Below are positions 23,843 to 31,876 of a stretch of DNA of 45,684 nt, in pieces; position 1 is the first letter of the stretch, and each line of letters opens with the position of its first letter. Source of the DNA: CAYUFF01 sp964444075 (GTDB lineage: Archaea > Aenigmatarchaeota > Aenigmatarchaeia > CG10238-14 > SCSR01); the NCBI GenBank assembly GCA_964444075.1, contig CAYUFF010000002.1:1-45684 (forward strand). The letters run 5' to 3'. The translations under genes and the position numbers were made by a program. Below the pieces are notes generated by a model that saw only the letters and a program-made list of their open reading frames with translations, was not told where the DNA came from and searched no databases.

Positions 23843-24208
23843 TTAGCAAAAGATTCTCACGTTGCTACCTTTCGGATTCTTCTCCATAAGCTCGCGAATC
23901 GTTATCGCCTTTCCTCCGGCCTCTTCGATCTTCCTCTTCGCGCCCCCCGAAAACCTCCACGCCGCAACCGTTACGGGTTTATTTATGCTCCCTGCACCTA
24001 ACACAACCCCAGGAACCACTATCTCCTCGTTTTCTTCGGCATACCTGTTTATCCTGGAAACGTTCACCTCGACCCTTTTCCTCCTCGGCTTCTCGAGCTT
24101 TTCCGCGACATCCCTCCAGATTTTCGCCTTGGTTTCGACGAACTTCTTCCTAAGCTCTTCTATCAACTCTTTCAAGCACGGATTCGTCGGTCCAGTCCTC
24201 TTTACCAT
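23843..24208 (-). CDS. rpl18e: Ribosomal protein L18e
   Basis: Large-subunit ribosomal protein of 121 residues, the standard archaeal length. Motifs include TGPTNPCLKELIEELRK at the N-terminus, KPRRKRVEVNVSRINRY (about 39-55) and VVLGAGSINKPVTVAAWRFS (about 67-86). In most archaea this gene leads a cluster with L13, S9 and RNA polymerase subunits; here it is alone, between an exchanger and a divergent DNA glycosylase. Confidence 0.95.
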   Translation of the reverse strand: MVKRTGPTNPCLKELIEELRKKFVETKAKIWRDVAEKLEKPRRKRVEVNVSRINRYAEENEEIVVPGVVLGAGSINKPVTVAAWRFSGGAKRKIEEAGGKAITIRELMEKNPKGSNVRIFC

Positions 24209-24246
24209 AAAAGTTTTTTGCCTTCCTCAGCTTTTTAAACTTTTTT

Positions 24247-24819
24247 ATGAGGGTTTTACCGAGGAAATTCTACCAGAGAGACCCAGCGAAGGTCGCGGAG
24301 CTCTTGTTGGGAAAGGTGCTGGTCAGGAGGTTTCGGGGCTCCTTGAAGAAAGGTTTGGTCGTGGAGACTGAGGCCTACTACGGAACGGAAGACCCAGCAT
24401 CCAGGCTAAGGTTGGGAAGTCCTAAGTACTGCGAAGAGCTCATGTGCGGTGAGGTCGGGAAAGCTTTCATCTACAACGTCCACAACAACTGGTTACTCAA
24501 CATCGTAGCACACCCAAGAAAAGAATGCGGTGCCGTATTGATAAGAGCCCTCCAACCTTTATGGAAAGTGAAAAACTCTAGCAAAACTCTCCCCACCAAC
24601 GGGCCAGGGAAGCTTTGCAAAGCCTTGCGAATAACGAAAGCCCTCAACGGAGTAGACGTTTGCTCTTCGAATAGCCCTCTCTTCCTATGCGAGGAAGATG
24701 TACTGAAGCAAGCCTGCGGGAGATTCAAAGTGGCGAGGAGTTTCAGGATAGGCGTTTCTCGGGATTTGAACGTTCCGCTCAGGTTTTTCGTGAAGGGTAA
24801 CGAGTTCGTTTCTAGGTGA
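24247..24819 (+). CDS. 3-methyladenine DNA glycosylase (AAG/MPG family)
   Basis: Base-excision repair enzyme of 190 residues that removes alkylated purines. The family motif VVETEAYYGTEDPAS (about residues 38-52) carries the catalytic Glu and base-stacking Tyr, and AFIYNVHNNWLLNIV (about 76-90), GAVLIRALQPL and TNGPGKLCKAL (about 117-127) complete the conserved core. It is divergent from rpl18e across 38 AT-rich bases, and the nuclease gene follows four bases after its stop, suggesting one transcript. Confidence 0.93.
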   Translation: MRVLPRKFYQRDPAKVAELLLGKVLVRRFRGSLKKGLVVETEAYYGTEDPASRLRLGSPKYCEELMCGEVGKAFIYNVHNNWLLNIVAHPRKECGAVLIRALQPLWKVKNSSKTLPTNGPGKLCKALRITKALNGVDVCSSNSPLFLCEEDVLKQACGRFKVARSFRIGVSRDLNVPLRFFVKGNEFVSR

Positions 24820-24823
24820 TAGC

Positions 24824-25633
24824 ATGCTTGACAGAAAAAGGGCTTTGGCGATAGCGCTGGTGGGAATTTTTCTGGCTTCGTTATCGCACCTTGAAAAAAC
24901 CGGATATTTCGCGAAGAAAGAGTGCGCTCTCGTTGCCAGGGTGATAGACGGCGATACCTTCGTTCTTTCCGACGGAAGGAGGGTAAGGCTACTCTCGATA
25001 AACGCTCCGGAAAAGGAAGAGTACTATTGGGCCGAATCCAAGGCTGCTCTGGAAAAGCTCGTTAGCGGGAAGGAGGTATGCCTAGAAAGGGACGTCGTTC
25101 CCGTAGACAAGTACGGAAGGTTGTTGAGGTACGTTTATGCGAACGGTACATTCGTGAACCTTTACCTCGTGAGGAACGGGTTCGCCAAGGCATCCTTCGT
25201 GCCCCCAAACTTAAAGTACATGCAAGCCTTCATCGAAGCCGAAGCTTTTGCCATCGAAAATTCTTTAGGAATGTGGAGAAGGAAGAGCGAGTACTACGGG
25301 TGCTTCAAGATAACCGGCGTGAAGCTTGAAGGTAGGGACGAGCACGTAACCCTGAAGAACGTCTGCAACTTCCCGATAAGGATGTTGAACTGGCTCGTGG
25401 AAGATGAGGGCAAGAATCTCGTGAGGATTAGGGATGATATCATCGTTCCTCCGAACGGGAACGTCACTCTTTACTCTTCCGAGCCACGTTCGATGGAGGG
25501 AGGGCTGCTGCATCGAGGAAAAATAGTCTACCTAGGTAATTATCCTCTCTGGGATAACGACGGTGACCTTTTCGTGCTGAGGGATCCTAGGAATTCACTC
25601 GTGATCGCGGAGAGGATTCTCCAATCCTCCTAA
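24824..25633 (+). CDS. Membrane-anchored thermonuclease with lamin-tail-like domain
   Basis: Protein of 269 residues with an N-terminal hydrophobic anchor or signal (about 8-22). A staphylococcal nuclease domain follows (about 36-150): VIDGDTF near 40-46, the catalytic Arg in GRRVRLLSINAPE and the DKYGRLLRYV segment. Residues about 165-265 form a beta-rich domain that resembles the lamin-tail (LTD) fold often attached to secreted nucleases (CFKITGVKLEG, VTLKNVCNFPIRM, LRDPRNSLV). It probably acts outside the membrane in nucleic-acid degradation. Confidence 0.85.
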   Translation: MLDRKRALAIALVGIFLASLSHLEKTGYFAKKECALVARVIDGDTFVLSDGRRVRLLSINAPEKEEYYWAESKAALEKLVSGKEVCLERDVVPVDKYGRLLRYVYANGTFVNLYLVRNGFAKASFVPPNLKYMQAFIEAEAFAIENSLGMWRRKSEYYGCFKITGVKLEGRDEHVTLKNVCNFPIRMLNWLVEDEGKNLVRIRDDIIVPPNGNVTLYSSEPRSMEGGLLHRGKIVYLGNYPLWDNDGDLFVLRDPRNSLVIAERILQSS

Positions 25634-25635
25634 GC

Positions 25636-26265
25636 TCAGAGGTACTTGATGACCATCATCCTTGCCCTATCCGCCACATCCCCTACCTTCCTGTGCAGGA
25701 CCGTCATCCTATGAAGGATTTCGAGCGTGAAGTCTATTCTTCTCGGGTTGATGTCCCTTGCCAAGAAAACTTTCCTGTAGATCTCGTACATTTTTTCTTT
25801 CATCTTCCTCCTTTCCTCTCGCAACTTTTCGTAATGCTCCATGACCCCCTCGATCCTTTCCGTGAGCGAGGCGAGAAGCAAGTTTAAGATGGCGAAGTTC
25901 TGACCGAGACAAAGTGAGAACTCGAAGAAATCCTTCCTCAGGCTCTTCGGAAGCTTCCCGCAAGCTATGATCTTCGAGGTCTCCTCGATTATGTCTACCA
26001 GGTCATCCATATCATCCATGAGCAGTAGCCTGTCGGTCTTCAGGAAAGGGAGGAAGCTTCCTTTGTATACCTCGTCCTCGGCCTTTTCCCTAACGTTGTC
26101 CATCTCCCTTTCGAGGCTCTCAATCTTTTTCACGAAAGTCATCACATCCTTGCCATGCGATGCGTACTGAAGGAGTTTCACGAACTCTCTAGAAGACTTC
26201 TCGACGAACTTCACGAGCTCTTCGAAGAGGTGCGAAAACTCCTTGCTTTCCCCGAAGAGTCCCAT
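25636..26265 (-). CDS. PhoU-like (DUF47) phosphate transport regulator
   Basis: All-helical protein of 209 residues with the layout of the DUF47/PhoU-like family, including a central metal-binding-type MDDMDDLVDIIEETSKI segment (about 79-95). Such proteins partner PiT transporters. The gene is divergent from the PiT permease, with 36 bases between the start codons, so the two promoters overlap and are probably coregulated. The convergent nuclease gene ends two bases from its stop. Confidence 0.88.
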   Translation of the reverse strand: MGLFGESKEFSHLFEELVKFVEKSSREFVKLLQYASHGKDVMTFVKKIESLEREMDNVREKAEDEVYKGSFLPFLKTDRLLLMDDMDDLVDIIEETSKIIACGKLPKSLRKDFFEFSLCLGQNFAILNLLLASLTERIEGVMEHYEKLREERRKMKEKMYEIYRKVFLARDINPRRIDFTLEILHRMTVLHRKVGDVADRARMMVIKYL

Positions 26266-26301
26266 GATAAAAATTCTTCTTTCTCGGAAAAATCTTATTT
26301 T

Positions 26302-27255
26302 ATGTGGGTCTTTTTGCTTGCGGTAGCGGTAGCGTTTTATGTCGCGTTCTCTATAGGAGCGAACTCAGAAACCTTAGCTACTACCGTAGGTAGCGGAGTC
26401 TTTTCCATGAGGAAAGCAATCCTACTCTCCGCTGTCTTTGCCTTCCTAGGAGCCGTTCTCCTGAGTAAAGGAGTCGTCGAAACCGTGGGAAGCAAGATAA
26501 TACCCGAGGAAGAGCTACTCGCCAACAAGGAAGTTCTCCTCCTCATAGGCATCGTCGTCGCGAGCTGGTTGACCTTCTCGACCTGGAAGAGGATACCGAT
26601 TTCAACCACCCATTCGCTCCTCGGAGCGATGATCGGCGTCGCGTTGGCTAAATCCCTAACGTTGCTCTGGGAAACCGTGATCAAGGTTCTTGTTTCGGCT
26701 GTCCTTTCTCCACTGCTTTCCTTTTTGCTAGCGATCATTCTCTACGCGCTCATCGTGGAAAAATTCCTGAAACCCTCGAAGGGATTGTGGAAAAGAGAAG
26801 GCAGGGAGTTCGCCTTCGGGATTTTTCAGGTCGTCAGCGCCTGCTTGGTAGCGATTTCATTCGGAGCCAACGACGTCAGCAAGGCTATAGGGATACTCTT
26901 CCCGTTCTCCCCTGGAAGAAGCTTGCTCTTCGCTCAGGTGCTTGGAGGCTTGGGAATAGCCCTCGGTATTTTTCTGCTTAGCCCGAGGGTGCTGAGGACT
27001 GTCGGAAAGGAGATAACGTTCCTCATACCGAGCTACGGGTTCATCGTCGAGATCTCGTCCGCAATATCGATACTACTTTTCACCTTCTTGGCTATGCCGG
27101 TTTCGGTATCGCATACCTTGGTCGGGGCTACTCTGGGGATAGGCGTGGCGAGGAGGCACGTTAACCTGAGTATAGTCAAGCCAGTAATCCTTAACTGGGT
27201 GTTCACCATACCGTTGACCATGCTTTCCTCTTTCCTCCTCTCCCTCCTTCTTTAG
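26302..27255 (+). CDS. PiT-family inorganic phosphate permease
   Basis: Polytopic transporter of 317 residues. The two inverted-repeat signatures are clear: FSIGANSETLATTVGSG (about 14-30) and SFGANDVSKAIGILFP (about 190-205). I start it at the ATG at 26302 (MWVFLLAVAVAF) because the sequence before it lies in the divergent DUF47 gene and reads as a shadow; a TATA-like GATAAAAATTC lies about 30 bases upstream. It imports phosphate with a cation, regulated by the DUF47 partner. Confidence 0.92.
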   Translation: MWVFLLAVAVAFYVAFSIGANSETLATTVGSGVFSMRKAILLSAVFAFLGAVLLSKGVVETVGSKIIPEEELLANKEVLLLIGIVVASWLTFSTWKRIPISTTHSLLGAMIGVALAKSLTLLWETVIKVLVSAVLSPLLSFLLAIILYALIVEKFLKPSKGLWKREGREFAFGIFQVVSACLVAISFGANDVSKAIGILFPFSPGRSLLFAQVLGGLGIALGIFLLSPRVLRTVGKEITFLIPSYGFIVEISSAISILLFTFLAMPVSVSHTLVGATLGIGVARRHVNLSIVKPVILNWVFTIPLTMLSSFLLSLLL

Positions 27256-27267
27256 CCGCTTGCAAGC

Positions 27268-28410
27268 TCACAGGTAGGAAAGTAGGGTGCTAGGGATTTT
27301 TAGCTTTTTCGGCCTTCTGGGAATGTAATGCATGACGTAGAGGTCTTCCGAAAGTAGAAACCTTTTCCTCACTATCCTCCTCGGTATCAGCTTCTCCACT
27401 CTCTTGAGAACTTCCCTCTGCTCGCGATCCTTGGTTTCTACGAAAGGATAGACGATAGCACCCTTTACCAGCTCTTCGATCACGAGGTTTTTCTTTGCGA
27501 GGAACTCCTGCAGGAAGATGTATCGCTTCCCTATGCTTTCATCGCCTATGCTCACGAAACAGTAACCACCGTCGTTGCTCAAAGAGTTCATGCCGAATTC
27601 TACGAACTTTTCTATTCCCTGCAGCTGGTTAGGAGGGTTTGTGGAAAAGCCTGTGAAGTAGCCCTTTACCTTCTTCTTTTTTGAGACGTCCACCATCTTG
27701 GTTTCAACGTTCAACGAAAGCTCTCCCGAAACCTTTTCCACGACGCTGAGCACCTCTTCGTCCAAATCGACGACCAGGATTTCCGCGTTGGGAGCTACGA
27801 GAGCTAGGAGAAGAGAAATGAAATCATCGTCACCGACGAGCAAAAACTTGTTGGCAAAGGGCAGGTAATAGAGGATTTTCTCCACGAGTGAAATCGCCGA
27901 GGAGAGAGAAATGGGTAACTGGTCGTATTCCTCGCTCTTCCATTCGAAGGAAGCTAGCTTCGAAAACGGCACGAACGATGGTTTGCTAAGGAGCTTCCCC
28001 ACCTTAATTCCCAGCCTCCTTTCGAGCTCCGCCATTATCTGCTCCTTGGTCAGCCTGGGTAAGAAAGATTCCGCTATATCCTCCCTGAGAACCGATATTT
28101 TTTCACCCTCGACCTTAACGATTCCCTCGTCGACGAGGAACTGAATGTACACCCAGAAGTCCCAGAGGTCATAGCACATCCTCTGCAGGAACTCCCATAC
28201 TTTTTCGGAAGTAACCACGAACTTGACGGCGCTTGCGAATCTAACGAAGGTTGGGAGGTAATACTCCCTGCATATACTCTCGTAAACCCTTTCGTCGAGC
28301 CTTAGCTTGTCGACGTTGAGAAAAAACTTCGCGTCGCTCACGAACCTTCGTTGGTAGTACTTCATGAATTTCTTGTGGAGCTTCCTCAGCTCGCGATGAG
28401 GCTTTCGCAT
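27268..28410 (-). CDS. bpsA: Branched-chain polyamine synthase (BpsA, DUF43)
   Basis: Protein of 380 residues matching N4-bis(aminopropyl)spermidine synthase. An N-terminal helical winged-helix part is followed by a Rossmann aminopropyltransferase domain with KFLLVGDDDFISLLLALVAP (about 187-206), a VVDLDEEV motif and FSTNPPNQLQG (about 257-267), whose NPP is the catalytic-loop hallmark. It transfers two aminopropyl groups to spermidine to make branched polyamines, a trait of thermophiles. The speE-like gene is divergent; the start codons lie 58 bases apart. Confidence 0.85.
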   Translation of the reverse strand: MRKPHRELRKLHKKFMKYYQRRFVSDAKFFLNVDKLRLDERVYESICREYYLPTFVRFASAVKFVVTSEKVWEFLQRMCYDLWDFWVYIQFLVDEGIVKVEGEKISVLREDIAESFLPRLTKEQIMAELERRLGIKVGKLLSKPSFVPFSKLASFEWKSEEYDQLPISLSSAISLVEKILYYLPFANKFLLVGDDDFISLLLALVAPNAEILVVDLDEEVLSVVEKVSGELSLNVETKMVDVSKKKKVKGYFTGFSTNPPNQLQGIEKFVEFGMNSLSNDGGYCFVSIGDESIGKRYIFLQEFLAKKNLVIEELVKGAIVYPFVETKDREQREVLKRVEKLIPRRIVRKRFLLSEDLYVMHYIPRRPKKLKIPSTLLSYL

Positions 28411-28468
28411 GAATATCTTTCATCCCAGCGCAAGCCTTAAATTTTTTGTTCCAAAGTCAACTATATTC

Positions 28469-29338
28469 ATGCTCTCTTGCAGGCTAAAGGGAAAGCACGT
28501 GCTGGTGGATTACGATGTTTTCGAACGCGGATGCTCGGCAGCAATCAGCTTCGGGGAAGTAATCTATAAGGGGAGGTCCGAGTTTCAAGAGATTGTCCTC
28601 CTCCGTTCTAAGAAATTCGGAAAGATTCTCGTGCTCGACAACGTACTTCAGCTCACGGAAAGAGATGAGTTTTTCTACCACGAAGCTCTCGTCCACGTTC
28701 CGATGCTCGCCCACCCTCGACCGAGGAAAGTTTTGATCGTCGGTGGCGGCGACGGTTGTGCAGCGAGGGAAGCGTTGAAGCATTCGTGCGTCGAGAGGAT
28801 AGACCTCGTCGAGATAGACGAGGAAGTCTTGAAGCTTTCTAAGAGATATTTCTCTAAGCTGAACGAAGGCTCCCTCGACAACCCCAAAGTCAACGTAATA
28901 ATCTCTTGCGGGAGGGAATTCTTGAGGAAGTGTGAAGGGAGCTACGACGTGGTGATCGTCGATTGCAACGACCCTTTCTCGCCGGTAAGCAAGAGGTTGT
29001 TTTCCCGCGCGTTCTTCAGGAGCTTGAGGAAAATCTTAGGGAATGAGGGCATCTTTTCCATGCAGGCCGGTTCGCCCTTCTTCGAGTATTCAGAGATTTC
29101 CAGGCTCGTGAAGAGAGCTAAGGAGTTTTTCAGGATAGTCAAACCCTACGTCTGCCTAACCCCTAGCTACGGCGGAGCTTGGCCGTTGCTGGCGGGTTCG
29201 CAGAGACACGACCCAGAATTCCCTTCGAGGGAGACAAGGGTAAAAACCAGATGGTACTGCAGGGATTCACACTTAGGATGCTTCAGGATAATCTCCAAGT
29301 GGCTTCCAGCAGCGAGGCAGCGAGGAAAAATTAAATAA
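28469..29338 (+). CDS. speE: Spermidine synthase-family aminopropyltransferase
   Basis: Protein of 289 residues with the spermidine synthase fold: ERDEFFYHEALVHVPMLAHP (about 55-74), VLIVGGGDGCAAREAL (about 80-95), VEIDEEVLKLSKRYF and VVIVDCNDPFSPV (about 150-162). It would make the spermidine-type precursor used by BpsA, its divergent neighbour. The ATG at 28469 is preferred; TATA-like TTAAATTTTTTG lies about 30-40 bases before it. An upstream ATG at 28409 would overlap bpsA. The PAPT active-site loop here reads DCNDP rather than the commoner DSTDP. Confidence 0.9.
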   Translation: MLSCRLKGKHVLVDYDVFERGCSAAISFGEVIYKGRSEFQEIVLLRSKKFGKILVLDNVLQLTERDEFFYHEALVHVPMLAHPRPRKVLIVGGGDGCAAREALKHSCVERIDLVEIDEEVLKLSKRYFSKLNEGSLDNPKVNVIISCGREFLRKCEGSYDVVIVDCNDPFSPVSKRLFSRAFFRSLRKILGNEGIFSMQAGSPFFEYSEISRLVKRAKEFFRIVKPYVCLTPSYGGAWPLLAGSQRHDPEFPSRETRVKTRWYCRDSHLGCFRIISKWLPAARQRGKIK

Positions 29339-29363
29339 GGTGCCTTCCCGTAAAAATCTTGTT

Positions 29364-30839
29364 ATGGAAGGTGGCAAGCAACTGATAGACAAGTGCGAAA
29401 ACTTCTCTGAGTGGTACAACTGGATCATCTACGAGGCGGAGCTCGTAGACATCAGGGCTGGAGTAAAAGGATTCGTGGTTTACAGGCCTTGGGCCATGAA
29501 GGTGATGAAAAAAATCGTCAGCATCTACGAGAGGTTGCTCGAAGAAAAGAATCACTTGCCGGTGTTGTTTCCGTTGGTAATTCCGAGCTCGAACCTCGCG
29601 AAGGAAAGGGAGCACGTGAAGGGCTTCGAGGACGAGGTTTTCTGGGTTACCCACGCTGGGAGCAGGAAGCTGAGCGAAAGGCTTTGCCTAAGGCCGACTT
29701 CCGAGACGATTATTTACCCTCTTTTTAGCCTGTGGATAAGGAGCTACAAGGACCTTCCCCTGAAGGTCTACCAGACAGTCTGTGTTTATAGATACGAAAC
29801 CAAGGCTACGAAACCTTTAATCAGGGGAAGGGAGTTCCTCTGGATAGAAGCCCACTGCGCCTTCGAAACTTTCGAAGGGTCAGAAGCGCAGGTGGAGGAA
29901 GACGTAGAGCTCGCTGAAAGGGTGGTTTGGGATGAGCTATGCATACCTTTCCTCGTCCTGGAAAGGCCTGAGTGGGACAAGTTTCCTGGGGCAGAAACAA
30001 CTTTCGCTTTCGACACGATCTTGCCAGACGGAAAGATTCTACAAGTCGGCACCACCCACCTTCTAGGTCAGAAGTTTTCGAAAGCGTTCGACATAAAGTT
30101 CTTGGACAAAGATGGTAAAGATAAGCTTGTTTACCAAACTTGCTACGGTCCTGGGATTTCGAGGATTCTCGCGGCGCTCGTTGCTGTTCACGGGGATGAG
30201 GTCGGGCTAATATTTCCTTTCGACATCGCTCCCTTGCAGGTCGTGATAGTTCCGATTTTCTATTCAGACGAGGAAAAAGCGGTCGTTCTTGAAAAGTGCG
30301 AGAGGGTAGAGAAAGTTTTGAAAGAAAAGGGGATAAGCTGCCTCGTAGACAAGAGCGATAGGACTCCTGGGGACAAGTTTTACTACTGGGAAAGGAGGGG
30401 CGTCCCTCTGAGAATCGAGATCGGCAGGAAGGAAGTCGAAGCCTCCTGCGTTACCGTGGCTAAGAGAGATGATAGGAAAAGGGTTACCGTTAAGGAGGAA
30501 GAAATCGTCGAGGTTATTCGCTCCTTGGCAAAAGAGCTGAAGGATTCGTTGAAGAAAAGGGCTAAGGAATTTTTCGAGAGCAGGTTCTCCCTTGCTAATA
30601 ACAGGGAGGAAATCGAGAAAGCCTTCAAGGAAAGGGGCGGCTTCGTAGCGATCAGCTTCTGCGGACGCGAGAGCTGCGCGAGAGAGATTAAAGAAGAGCT
30701 TGCGGTAGAGGTTAGGGGGAAGGTTAAAAAGGCTGTAGGCGTTGAAATACCCTCGCTTTCTAAGGTTGCCAGCAACGGGCGTTGCGCTTGGTGCGGTAGC
30801 GAAGCGAAGGAAACCGTTTTGTTAGCCAAAGCCTATTGA
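29364..30839 (+). CDS. proS: Prolyl-tRNA synthetase, archaeal/eukaryotic type
   Basis: Class II synthetase of about 491 residues that charges tRNA-Pro. Motif 2 is in RYETKATKPLIRGREFLWIEAHCAF (read in segments at about 132-156), and motif 3 in YGPGISRILAALVAVHGD (about 252-269). An anticodon-binding domain follows (about 275-375), with the archaeal C-terminal extension ending in a zinc-type CAWCG and a terminal Tyr. The start at 29364 follows an AAATTAAATAAGG TATA-like element at leaderless spacing. A GTG at 29340 is the alternative. Confidence 0.95.
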   Translation: MEGGKQLIDKCENFSEWYNWIIYEAELVDIRAGVKGFVVYRPWAMKVMKKIVSIYERLLEEKNHLPVLFPLVIPSSNLAKEREHVKGFEDEVFWVTHAGSRKLSERLCLRPTSETIIYPLFSLWIRSYKDLPLKVYQTVCVYRYETKATKPLIRGREFLWIEAHCAFETFEGSEAQVEEDVELAERVVWDELCIPFLVLERPEWDKFPGAETTFAFDTILPDGKILQVGTTHLLGQKFSKAFDIKFLDKDGKDKLVYQTCYGPGISRILAALVAVHGDEVGLIFPFDIAPLQVVIVPIFYSDEEKAVVLEKCERVEKVLKEKGISCLVDKSDRTPGDKFYYWERRGVPLRIEIGRKEVEASCVTVAKRDDRKRVTVKEEEIVEVIRSLAKELKDSLKKRAKEFFESRFSLANNREEIEKAFKERGGFVAISFCGRESCAREIKEELAVEVRGKVKKAVGVEIPSLSKVASNGRCAWCGSEAKETVLLAKAY

Positions 30840-30844
30840 TTATC

Positions 30845-31873
30845 ATGAAAGTCTTGATAGCCCACGAGCTCTTCCCGCCGCAGGTTGCCGGCGGAGGAGA
30901 AAGGGTAGTTTACAAGATCGCGAAATTCTTGCAGGAGAGCGGTGTTGAAGTTAAGGTTTTCACCACTGGTAATCCTTCGCTGAGGGAGTTCGAGGGGATA
31001 GAAACGGTAAGGATACCCGTGCACAGGTACGGGATGAACTTTTTGTTTCCGCTGATACTCAAGCACGCTAGAGATTGTGACGTGATTCACGCTAACAACT
31101 ACAACGCAGCGCTACCGAGCTACATCGCAAGCAGGCTCGCTAAGAAACCCTGCATTTGTCACATCCACGAGCTCTACGGAAACAAGTGGCTCGAGATGAG
31201 GGGTAAGGTTTTAGGGAGGCTTTCCGCTTGGGTGGAAAAAATCCAGGTAAAGCATGGGTTCGAAAAGTTCCTTTTCTTCAGCGAGTGGATGAGGAAGTTT
31301 GCTGTTAGCGTGGGTATTCCAGAGGAGAGAACGGTCGTGATTCCTCCAGGAGTGGATTTCAAGAGGTTTAAGGTAGGCAGGAAAGAGCCTTTCGTGCTCT
31401 TCGTCGGAAACTTGATCAGGAGGAAGGGTGTCTACTACCTCATAGAGGTTGCTAGAGAGTTGAAGGACGTGAGCTTCAAGATAGTAGGGAAGGGTAAGGA
31501 AAGGGGAAACCTCGAAAGGATAGCGCCCCCAAACGTAGAGTTCCTGGGTTACGTTAGCGACGAAGAGCTGGTGGAGCTCTACTCCAAAGCTTTAATCTTT
31601 TGCTTACCCTCGATTGGAGAAGGGTTCGGGCTCGTCATCCTGGAGGCGATGGCTTCTGGTTGCGCCATAGTTTCTACGGTACCGCTGGATTATGAGGGAA
31701 TCTTCTTACCACATTTAGAAAAGGAGCTGTTGGTGAAGTCAATCTCTACCCTCATCGAAAACAAGGCCATGGCGATAAAGATGGGTAGGAGGAATAGGGA
31801 GATTTCGAAGGAGTACAGTTGGAAAAGGTTCGTGAGAAGGTTGTTGGAATGCTACGAGGAAGTTGTGGGGTGA
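30845..31873 (+). CDS. GT4-family glycosyltransferase 1
   Basis: Glycosyltransferase of 342 residues with a GT-B fold. The N-terminal HELFPPQVAGGGERVVYKIAK is the acceptor-side motif; VLFVGNLIRRKGVYYLIEVARELKD (about 180-204, read in parts) starts the donor domain; and SIGEGFGLVILEAMASGCAIV (about 258-278) carries the E-x7-E nucleotide-sugar motif. It probably extends a surface or N-linked glycan. Adjacent to a second GT4 gene, three bases downstream. ATG at 30845 is preferred over the TTG at 30836. Confidence 0.92.
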   Translation: MKVLIAHELFPPQVAGGGERVVYKIAKFLQESGVEVKVFTTGNPSLREFEGIETVRIPVHRYGMNFLFPLILKHARDCDVIHANNYNAALPSYIASRLAKKPCICHIHELYGNKWLEMRGKVLGRLSAWVEKIQVKHGFEKFLFFSEWMRKFAVSVGIPEERTVVIPPGVDFKRFKVGRKEPFVLFVGNLIRRKGVYYLIEVARELKDVSFKIVGKGKERGNLERIAPPNVEFLGYVSDEELVELYSKALIFCLPSIGEGFGLVILEAMASGCAIVSTVPLDYEGIFLPHLEKELLVKSISTLIENKAMAIKMGRRNREISKEYSWKRFVRRLLECYEEVVG

Positions 31874-31876
31874 AGC

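Noticed and set aside
28409..28469. Longer N-terminus for the spermidine synthase gene
   Set aside because: The added 20 residues are antisense to the bpsA start and lie on the probable promoter; the TATA-like element and family alignment favour 28469.
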